Origin: Halobacteriovoraceae bacterium
Lineage (GTDB): Bacteria > Bdellovibrionota > Bacteriovoracia > Bacteriovoracales > Bacteriovoracaceae
Assembly (NCBI GenBank): GCA_018663815.1
Contig: JABJPQ010000220.1
Coordinates: 1-5,733, forward strand
DNA length: 5,733 bases
Direction: 5' to 3'
Shown here: one piece after another, positions 1 to 4,027 of the stretch
Position numbering within the stretch: the first letter of the stretch is position 1
Layout: the number at the start of each line of letters is the position of its first letter
Notes under the pieces: generated by a model
The model's database searches: none
What the model was told of the DNA's origin: nothing
What the model saw: the letters and a program-made list of their open reading frames with translations, nothing else
Position numbers and translations under genes: made by a program

Positions 1-153
1 ACTTTTTGCTAAGTACTTATTCGGGTAACCAGTCCCATAGTGTTAATTAGGGGCGGTCATACATATCTTCTTTTTTTTTCTAAGTATTCGATAATATTAA
101 CAGCAAAGATTCAATAGCTTATCCATCATCTTTTTTGAGTGTTTCAGTTTGTT

Positions 154-169
154 TCGTGGTTTTGCACGA
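154..169 (+). repeat. Small inverted repeat TCGTG-6-CACGA
   Basis: TCGTG (154-158) and CACGA (165-169) are perfect complements around a 6-base loop, and a U-G pair can extend the stem outward. The hairpin ends two bases before the TTGGCT array begins. It is short and could be chance, but its position next to the phased repeats makes it worth marking as a possible part of a regulatory or origin structure. Confidence 0.3.
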
Positions 170-171
170 GC

Positions 172-204
172 TTGGCTGAGTTTTGGCTTCTATTTGGCTG
201 ACTT
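172..204 (+). repeat. Three 11-bp-phased TTGGCT direct repeats
   Basis: TTGGCT occurs at 172-177, 183-188 and 194-199, exactly 11 bases apart. The full 11-base units are TTGGCTGAGTT, TTGGCTTCTAT and TTGGCTGACTT; the first and third differ at one base. Near-helical phasing puts all copies on one face of DNA, as for tandem protein-binding sites such as iterons or response-regulator boxes. Alternatively, the GGC cores set 11 bases apart give GG and GC spaced as in a sigma-54 -24/-12 element (TTGGCT with TGGCT), one base short of consensus at -12. Which explanation applies cannot be told from sequence alone. Confidence 0.5.
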
Positions 205-283
205 TCGGGAGTCTCCATGGCCAGTAAAAACCTCTTTCAATATTAACCATCTTCTATTTGTTTTCGGCACAAGGAATAAAAAC

Positions 284-328
284 ATGTCTCTTGAGGGAAA
301 TCTAATTTCTCTCAAGGGAAACTTGTAA
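284..328 (+). CDS. Putative 14-aa leader peptide with internal duplication
   Basis: The ORF encodes MSLEGNLISLKGNL. A good Shine-Dalgarno AAGGAA (271-276) sits 7 bases before the ATG, and the stop lies 32 bases before the XRE start codon. The peptide is a tandem duplication of S-L-(E/K)-G-N-L with a 7-residue period. The two DNA halves differ at five bases, four of which are synonymous (CTT/CTC, AAT/AAC, CTA/TTG) and one of which swaps Glu for Lys. That pattern suggests selection on the peptide. Its codons also form the strong hairpin listed separately, so ribosome passage would open it. The likely role is a leader peptide tuning expression of the XRE-lipoprotein operon. A small bioactive peptide, or a chance ORF over a DNA operator, are alternatives. 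Confidence 0.45.
   Translation: MSLEGNLISLKGNL
287..319 (+). promoter_or_regulatory. 15-bp hairpin inside the leader ORF
   Basis: Bases 287-301 pair with 305-319 around a 3-base loop (CTA). Two of the fifteen pairs are G-U wobbles (289-317 and 296-310). These become A-C mismatches on the opposite strand, so the fold favours a plus-strand transcript. No T-run follows, so it is not an intrinsic terminator. It lies about 40 bases before the XRE start and spans leader codons 2-12. It may be an attenuator-like RNA element; the same inverted repeat could instead be a DNA operator for the downstream XRE protein. Confidence 0.5.
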
Positions 329-360
329 TGGTTTTAACGATAAAAGCCTAAAAGGTAATT

Positions 361-666
361 ATGGAAATAGAAATTAGCAAAACACTCAAAATATTGATTG
401 AGGAGAAAGGCATTACCTTAACGGCTCTATCAAAACATACAGGTGTTCCAATTAGTACATTAAATAATTGGCTATCTGGTCAAGAACCAAGAAGTATTTC
501 ACAAGTTAAAGATGTTGCTAAATTTTTTGATCACACTATAGATCAGCTATGTTTTCCAATAGACCATCTACCGGTGACTAAGGCTCAGTCACCTATAGAA
601 AGCTATCAAGATGAAATCTATGCTGGTGTTTATGAAGTCATACTTAGAAAAACACGAACAAAATAA
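361..666 (+). CDS. XRE-family HTH transcriptional regulator
   Basis: A 101-residue Cro/C1-type DNA-binding protein. Residues about 5-66 fit the five-helix XRE fold. The helix-turn-helix is around residues 18-41 (ITLTALSKHTGVP then STLNNWLSG), with the typical Leu/Ala/Gly spacing and a Trp-Leu-Ser-Gly end to the recognition helix. After the domain comes a linker and a short tail, EIYAGVYEVILRK (85-97), predicted beta-like. I associate this tail with small XRE proteins of Bdellovibrio-like bacteria (recollection, not a search). AAAGG at 351-355 lies 5 bases before the ATG. Eleven bases separate its stop from the lipoprotein gene, so the two are probably cotranscribed. It is likely an autoregulator or element repressor, perhaps acting at the inverted repeat upstream. 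The targets are unknown. Confidence 0.85.
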   Translation: MEIEISKTLKILIEEKGITLTALSKHTGVPISTLNNWLSGQEPRSISQVKDVAKFFDHTIDQLCFPIDHLPVTKAQSPIESYQDEIYAGVYEVILRKTRTK

Positions 667-677
667 AGGAAACCACT

Positions 678-1079
678 ATGAAAGCTTTAATACTAATTAC
701 TTTGTTTATTTCATCATGTGCAAGTCAAAAGGCTCACTATGACAAACTTAAAATGACATATGGCTATACTGATGAAGATATCGAGCTAATGCAACCTCAC
801 AGAGCAAGATACACAGACATGATGGCTGGAACCTTTGCTCAATCAAATGAATATGATAACTCACGTTTCACTCGTTCCAAAAACAGGCTACAAAAAGTAT
901 TCTGTAATTGCTCAAAGAAACTTGGTGGTAAATGCATCAGATCATCAAAGGGTTTAAAAAAGGATCAACTTACGATTTGGGCTAAAGGTAACGCTGCATT
1001 TCAGGTTCACAAAAGTATGGGAAATAATATGTGGTTAGGGACATCAGGTGACTTAGAATTTGATGATGACGAATGCTAA
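678..1079 (+). CDS. Small cysteine-rich lipoprotein, unknown function
   Basis: A 133-residue protein with a short lipoprotein signal peptide: Met-Lys, a hydrophobic core (residues 3-11), then the lipobox I-S-S-C with Cys14 as the predicted lipidated residue. Ala at +2 gives no inner-membrane retention signal, so outer-membrane anchoring is likely. The mature part has four more cysteines: Cys76 and Cys78 (F-C-N-C), Cys86 (G-K-C) and the very last residue, Cys133. They could form two disulfides or a metal site. The C-terminus is acidic (EFDDDEC). Ribosome binding site AAAGGAAA (665-672) is well placed. The gene follows the XRE regulator closely and so may be under its control. I do not recognise the family. 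Surface roles such as entry exclusion or lysogenic conversion are only possibilities. Confidence 0.75.
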   Translation: MKALILITLFISSCASQKAHYDKLKMTYGYTDEDIELMQPHRARYTDMMAGTFAQSNEYDNSRFTRSKNRLQKVFCNCSKKLGGKCIRSSKGLKKDQLTIWAKGNAAFQVHKSMGNNMWLGTSGDLEFDDDEC

Positions 1080-1152
1080 GTTAAGATTATTATGCTAACA
1101 ATTTAATATAAAATTCCTAAAATTAAAATACTAAAAGTGGCACATCAATACA

Positions 1153-1186
1153 TATTAGATTAGGGCCATAAAGCCCTAACCTAATA
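1153..1186. terminator. Convergent hairpin, probable bidirectional terminator
   Basis: TTAGGGC (1160-1166, read with T1160) pairs with GCCCTAA (1173-1179) around the loop CATAAA. After one A-C position (1159/1180) six further pairs (1153-1158 with 1181-1186) extend the stem. On the minus strand that position is a G-U wobble, so the minus transcript has an unbroken 14-pair stem. This fits a terminator for the secreted-protein gene, whose stop lies 5 bases before it in that direction. On the plus strand the stem is followed by CCTTTCTATTCT, a moderate U-rich tail for the lipoprotein operon. Confidence 0.65.
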
Positions 1187-1191
1187 CCTTT

Positions 1192-1722
1192 CTATTCTAA
1201 AATCACACCTGGAGTTAAGCTAGGTGTATCGCTAGATTGAGCCGATGAATCATCTTTTCCAGCATCACGATCATTTGCAATTACCGCTGGAAGAGCAAAC
1301 ATTTCATCTAATCTATTCGACTGTGGTAGCGAAATATTAGCACTGGTAACAACGACTTTTTGAGTTTCAACATCATATTTTTTCGCACCTATAATATTAA
1401 TACTTGCCCCGTCAAAATAGTCATTATTCAAACCTAGCTCCTCAAAGCTAAAAGAAACATTTCTTCTTATGAGAGCTTCACACCTATCAGTTGTTTTATC
1501 ATATACCTTTGCTGTACACTGAACTGGATAAGACTCTAAGCAACGACCAATCTCTAGAGAAAATTTGTGATCTTCACATCCACCCCCATAGCTAACTCTA
1601 ACAGTAATTGTTTTCTTTACTGCATCGACAGAAGCCGAAACTACTTCAGGTTGATTTCTTTGTGCATCCGCAAAGGCTGTAATTGAAGCTAAAAGCATAA
1701 ACACTGTAAATAAATTCTTCAT
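1192..1722 (-). CDS. Secreted four-cysteine protein, unknown function
   Basis: A 176-residue protein with a classical Sec signal peptide: basic start (KN), hydrophobic core (residues 4-16) and signal peptidase I sites A-F-A (16-18) or A-D-A (18-20). The mature core (about 25-135) looks beta-rich and has four cysteines at 49, 61, 69 and 81, in SYGGGCEDH, GRCLE, PVQC and DRCEA, probably two disulfides. The pattern GGGC-x-(E/D)-H, then P-x-x-C, then D-x-CEA recalls small exported proteins I associate with predatory Bdellovibrionota, but I cannot name a family. The last 28 residues are polar low-complexity (DDSSAQSSDTP). The start is supported by AAGGAG (1728-1733) 5 bases upstream. A sigma-54-type promoter precedes it. 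It is monocistronic and convergent with the lipoprotein gene. Probably periplasmic or extracellular. Confidence 0.75.
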   Translation of the reverse strand: MKNLFTVFMLLASITAFADAQRNQPEVVSASVDAVKKTITVRVSYGGGCEDHKFSLEIGRCLESYPVQCTAKVYDKTTDRCEALIRRNVSFSFEELGLNNDYFDGASINIIGAKKYDVETQKVVVTSANISLPQSNRLDEMFALPAVIANDRDAGKDDSSAQSSDTPSLTPGVILE

Positions 1723-1761
1723 AGACTCTCCTTATAAAATAAATTTAATTATGACTTTAAT

Positions 1762-1779
1762 AAGCAATATTTATGCCAA
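1762..1779 (-). promoter_or_regulatory. Sigma-54 (-24/-12) promoter of secreted-protein gene
   Basis: Read on the minus strand, TTGGCAT-AAATA-TTGCTT matches the RpoN consensus YTGGCAC-N5-TTGCW at all but one position. GG and GC are separated by exactly 10 bases, the spacing this class requires. With C of the -12 GC at 1764, the start would be near 1752. That leaves a 5' leader of about 30 bases that includes the AAGGAG site. No convincing sigma-70 promoter was found in the same interval. Transcription would then need an AAA+ enhancer-binding protein, which is not encoded in this window. Confidence 0.6.
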
Positions 1780-1882
1780 TTACTCCGCCCTTAAGGCTAT
1801 AAAATCACAAGCCTACTTGTTCACTACTTTGACAATTGCACCCTAAAGTATCGAAAAACTCCTTGTAGCAAGCATGAAGCTC

Positions 1883-1896
1883 ATACATTTATGTAT
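1883..1896. promoter_or_regulatory. Inverted repeat ATACAT-TT-ATGTAT
   Basis: Perfect 6-base arms flank a 2-base centre. It lies about 130-145 bases upstream of the predicted sigma-54 start site, within the usual range for an enhancer-binding site, and about 100 bases upstream of the divergent gene at 1996. It could serve either gene. In such AT-rich DNA a 14-base dyad could also arise by chance. Confidence 0.3.
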
Positions 1897-1982
1897 AATC
1901 ATCAATTTATACGCGATCATCAAAAAAATTTTGGCCTTGACGAAAATTAAAACTTATCTCAAAATTAACATATAACCCAAGC

Positions 1983-1987
1983 AGGAG
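1983..1987 (+). promoter_or_regulatory. Shine-Dalgarno deciding a TTG start
   Basis: AGGAG at 1983-1987 lies 8 bases before TTG at 1996. No in-frame ATG lies near the N-terminus (the next Met is residue 28), so this site is the main reason for accepting the TTG start of the terminase-small-subunit-like gene. Confidence 0.7.
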
Positions 1988-1995
1988 TTTTAGTT

Positions 1996-2493
1996 TTGTT
2001 AAATAAAGAAATACTTCCTACGTTTGAAGAGTTTAGCTCCGCACAATTCGGTAGACCAACCAAGTACAATCGTGAAATGTCGAGAAAGCTTTACAGTTTT
2101 TATTTTAAGCCTCGAATTATAAACCCCACTAACTCAACAAAGCAAAAGCTGGAAAGGTTCCCAACACTTGAGGGCTTTCTAGTCCAAGAATGTATTGGTG
2201 TAACTACATTTAGAAGATGGTTGAAATCTCACCCTGACTTTCGGGCTACCTATGATTTTTGTAAAATGAGAGCAAAAGATATCCTAATTCAAAATATCTT
2301 AGAGGATCAATGGAAATTTCGTGCTGCAAACCTTATCGCTGTTAATTACACTGATATTAAAAATATTGTTGAATCCACCAAGAATGAAAACTATGTAGAA
2401 ACTGTTCCATTAAGACAAAAGGGTTATGATATTTCTCAAATAAGTAAATACTGCAGTACGTCTGTTAGAGAGAAAATCGCTTCTGATAATTAA
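1996..2493 (+). CDS. Phage terminase small subunit-like HTH protein
   Basis: A 165-residue protein. The sequence shows G-R-P-T-K-Y (19-24), then a helix-turn-helix-like stretch (about 56-78: TLEGFLVQECIGVTTFRRWL), then H-P-D-F-R-A-T-Y (79-86) and a helix ending in AANLIAVNYTDIKN (110-123). This order, GRP-x-KY then an HTH of the T-L-x-x-W type, then HPxF-x-x-A, and a final N-x-T-D segment, is the layout of small-terminase and DNA-packaging gp3-type proteins that bind phage pac/cos sites. There is no large terminase in the window, so it is an orphan here. It may be a satellite's packaging adaptor or may have been co-opted as a DNA-binding regulator. About 30 residues between the GRP motif and the HTH are longer than I expect. 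It starts at TTG with a good ribosome site and is divergent from the secreted-protein gene. Confidence 0.6.
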   Translation: MLNKEILPTFEEFSSAQFGRPTKYNREMSRKLYSFYFKPRIINPTNSTKQKLERFPTLEGFLVQECIGVTTFRRWLKSHPDFRATYDFCKMRAKDILIQNILEDQWKFRAANLIAVNYTDIKNIVESTKNENYVETVPLRQKGYDISQISKYCSTSVREKIASDN

Positions 2494-2520
2494 GAATTAC
2501 TCTATTAAAGTACTACAGAA

Positions 2521-2565
2521 GCTTTAAACGCTTTAAACGCTTTAAACGCTTTAAACGCTTTAAAA
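2521..2565. repeat. Five-copy 9-bp tandem repeat GCTTTAAAC
   Basis: Four perfect copies of GCTTTAAAC (2521-2556) are followed by a fifth differing only in its last base (2557-2565). The array fills most of the 78-base gap between two converging stop codons. The TTTAAA core is self-complementary, so neighbouring units can form weak AU helices, but there is no strong terminator stem. Pure tandem copies suggest recent slippage expansion, so copy number probably varies between strains. A binding-site role is possible, although 9 bases is off helical phase. There are no spacers, so it is not CRISPR. Confidence 0.95.
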
Positions 2566-2571
2566 AACTAT

Positions 2572-3363
2572 TCATAGATTAATAGATCGAACATACGTTT
2601 TCTCAGAAATTTTATCAAAGACAAGCTTCTTAGTATTATCCTCAAATATTACAAGATTTGGAGTTGTTTGCTGTCTTACACTTGTATACATTATTCCATT
2701 ATATCCTTGAGCCCTAGCAATTGAACCCAATATCTGACTAGCTGATGGTATTTCATAAAGATCATTAATTTCAAACCATTCATTTCTATAAGCACCCAAA
2801 CTTATTCCAATTGCATCACAACTAGGCTTACTTGTTAATACTAGTATTTTTTCAACATCAATATTGTATTCGTAGACCAAACTCTCTTCGATAGGATTAA
2901 ATATTATATCTAAATCATCGCATTCAATTTTACCCTCATGGTTTTTCATTAACTCTAGTTGATATTCAAGATGGTGCTTTTCTATTTCACAACATGCTTG
3001 AGTCTTACCAAAATACACAACACTGTTCTGTAGCTCTTGTGCATCCTTATAATTAAATCTACTTGATTTTTTAGTGCTCCCAATTGAGCTTAGTGGCTTT
3101 GTAAACCTCTTAGGAACGATCTTATAATATTTTTCACGGACACTAGTTACGTTTGGTTTTGAAAAATCCATCCTTTTAAAGTTATCAAGCTGGGCCATAA
3201 GGTTTCTTTCCCTAACCTGTACAAACTCATCCCATTCTTTTTTTGTCTTAAATTCAAACTGAGACTCATATGGGTGTTGTTTTAAGAAAAACTTTGAAAA
3301 TGCTTTTACTTCAGCTTCATTACGAAATTTAAGCTCTGGGTTGTTAGCGTCTAATGCACTCAC
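2572..3363 (-). CDS. RES-domain toxin of a type II Xre-RES system
   Basis: A 263-residue protein with an RES domain in about residues 78-250. Visible signatures are the early basic segment (R86), S-R-F-N (101-104), V-V-Y-F-G-K-T-Q-A (115-123) with E126, and the C-terminal ARAQGYNGIMYTSVRQQ followed by PNLVIFE (235-241). These fit the Arg, Tyr, Glu, Ser and Arg positions typical of the family. Characterised RES toxins (for example MbcT) degrade NAD+ by phosphorolysis, and ParT modifies Prs; the activity here is inferred. A charged N-terminal region of about 75 residues precedes the domain, making it longer than many members. The start is GTG, 5 bases after the antitoxin stop; AAAGG overlaps that stop with only a 2-base spacer, so translation is probably coupled to the antitoxin. 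No in-frame break is seen, so it looks intact. Confidence 0.85.
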   Translation of the reverse strand: MSALDANNPELKFRNEAEVKAFSKFFLKQHPYESQFEFKTKKEWDEFVQVRERNLMAQLDNFKRMDFSKPNVTSVREKYYKIVPKRFTKPLSSIGSTKKSSRFNYKDAQELQNSVVYFGKTQACCEIEKHHLEYQLELMKNHEGKIECDDLDIIFNPIEESLVYEYNIDVEKILVLTSKPSCDAIGISLGAYRNEWFEINDLYEIPSASQILGSIARAQGYNGIMYTSVRQQTTPNLVIFEDNTKKLVFDKISEKTYVRSINL

Positions 3364-3368
3364 AGCCT

Positions 3369-3764
3369 TTAGGCCGTGATTTGTTCAAGAAGTTTGATCA
3401 CTCGACGAGCTTTCCCCTGAACCATTATGGAAAGAGGTGTATCATTTGAAAAATGAGAACTTGGCATCTTTAACCAGCGGCTCATTTTAAGCCTTAGCTT
3501 ATCTTGGCTAATTTCTGGTTCAGTCGCTTGGATATGCCCTGTTAACATATTAAATACTGTCATCCATTGTTTAACAAATTTGTTATCGGAGGTTGCAGCA
3601 TTTCTTGTTATTTGACTCTCATTAATATCAAAAGCCTTAGCCAGATCTTTCTGGTTCATTTCAAGTAATTTAGCAAGGGCAGTAAGATCAATCTCACTGG
3701 AGTTTTCAAGATACAAATCATTACTCTCGAAGAAATCAACACTCTGTAATACTTCTGCTGTCAT
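3369..3764 (-). CDS. Xre/MbcA/ParS-type antitoxin
   Basis: A 131-residue protein from ATG at 3764. Residues about 25-55 form the Xre-like helix-turn-helix (LTALAKLLEMNQKDLAKAF then INESQITRN). Residues 94-128 carry the toxin-binding domain signature: R-W-L, P-x-x-H-F, D-T-P-L-S-I-M, then Q-G-K-A-R-R-V and L-L-E-Q. In this family the C-terminal helix blocks the RES active site and the HTH autorepresses the operon. A longer version from TTG at 3797 (142 residues) is possible, but it lacks a good ribosome site, while ATG 3764 has AAAAGG seven bases upstream. The gene lies first in the operon, 5 bases before the toxin, the usual order. Confidence 0.88.
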   Translation of the reverse strand: MTAEVLQSVDFFESNDLYLENSSEIDLTALAKLLEMNQKDLAKAFDINESQITRNAATSDNKFVKQWMTVFNMLTGHIQATEPEISQDKLRLKMSRWLKMPSSHFSNDTPLSIMVQGKARRVIKLLEQITA

Positions 3765-3771
3765 AAATTTA

Positions 3772-3777
3772 CCTTTT
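3772..3777 (-). promoter_or_regulatory. Shine-Dalgarno deciding the antitoxin start
   Basis: AAAAGG, read on the minus strand, lies 7 bases upstream of ATG at 3764. The alternative TTG 33 bases further upstream has no comparable site. The Shine-Dalgarno would lie inside the longer reading, which argues for the shorter protein. Confidence 0.7.
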
Positions 3778-3831
3778 GAAAGTAAGTAACTTAACAATCT
3801 TTTCAGAAAGCTGTTGGATACTTTTAATATA

Positions 3832-3860
3832 ATTATAGTACATTTGCAAATATTTCACAA
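3832..3860 (-). promoter_or_regulatory. Sigma-70 promoter and operator of the toxin-antitoxin operon
   Basis: On the minus strand TTGTGA (3860-3855) and a perfect TATAAT (3837-3832) are separated by exactly 17 bases. The spacer contains the perfect 10-bp palindrome ATTTGCAAAT (3842-3851), placed where a bound dimer would block RNA polymerase. This fits autorepression by the Xre antitoxin. Transcription would start near 3825, giving a leader of about 60 bases. The -10 also sits within a palindrome, TATAATTATA (3828-3837). Confidence 0.7.
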
Positions 3861-3921
3861 TTTTATGCAATTTAAAGCGCAATAACAAGATAGCATAACT
3901 ACCTGTTTTAATTACATTTAT

Positions 3922-3948
3922 ACATAAGTATGTGAATTGTTTACAATT
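3922..3948. promoter_or_regulatory. Pair of short inverted repeats in the divergent intergenic region
   Basis: ACATA-AG-TATGT (3922-3933) and AATTGT-TT-ACAATT (3935-3948) each have perfect arms and a 2-base centre, with centres 14 bases apart. They lie between the toxin-antitoxin promoter and the start of the 4028 gene, just upstream of a possible promoter for that gene. They are candidate operators for either regulator. The AT-rich context lowers certainty. Confidence 0.35.
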
Positions 3949-3960
3949 AAGTGTCTAATA

Positions 3961-3987
3961 TTGATACTTGACTAACGCCAATATTAT
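3961..3987 (+). promoter_or_regulatory. Possible promoter of the 4028 gene
   Basis: TTGATA (3961-3966) and TATTAT (3982-3987) are reasonable -35 and -10 hexamers, but the 15-base spacer is short. A start near 3994 would leave a leader of about 34 bases before ATG 4028 and would exclude the TTG at 3968 as start codon. Confidence 0.35.
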
Positions 3988-4027
3988 AGGGAAAAACGAG
4001 AAGAAAGAGCAAGGTTGGGAAGTAATA

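Larger units (their letters stand above)
1..283. other. Non-coding left region, AT-rich
   Basis: No convincing protein gene is seen on either strand; stops are frequent in all frames I read. It contains a perfect 10-bp palindrome TAAGTACTTA (10-19), a run of nine T (71-79) with no stem before it, and the heptamer CTAAGTA twice (9-15 and 80-86), each followed closely by ATTCG. From about 131 to 209 the plus strand is rich in T and G and poor in A, which stands out from the rest of the window. That part holds the hairpin and the 11-bp repeat array listed separately. It may be a control region for the downstream leader and XRE gene, or part of a replication origin. Neither is proven. Confidence 0.6.

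Noticed and set aside
71..79. Nine-T run as an intrinsic terminator of an upstream gene
   Set aside because: No GC-rich stem precedes it on the plus strand.
217..246. Nine-residue ORF MASKNLFQY with GGGAG five bases upstream
   Set aside because: It is very short and has no duplication, composition or other coding signal, so it could easily be chance. It may still be a second leader.
1751..1846. 31-residue plus-strand ORF
   Set aside because: It has no ribosome binding site and overlaps the sigma-54 promoter region of the opposite strand.
1931..1976. Sigma-70 promoter for the 1996 gene
   Set aside because: TTGGCC/TTGACG and TTATCT/TATAAC occur, but no pair has both good matches and 16-18 base spacing, so none was annotated.
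2521..2565. CRISPR array or classical iteron origin
   Set aside because: The 9-base units are directly abutted without spacers, are far shorter than CRISPR repeats, and are off helical phase for typical iterons.
3765..3797. TTG start adding 11 residues to the antitoxin
   Set aside because: The Shine-Dalgarno for ATG 3764 is much better, and the HTH begins well after it, so the extra residues are not needed by the fold.
3968..4027. TTG start giving a 306-residue form of the 4028 protein
   Set aside because: There is no Shine-Dalgarno before TTG 3968 and a possible promoter overlaps it. ATG 4028 has GGGAAG five bases upstream.
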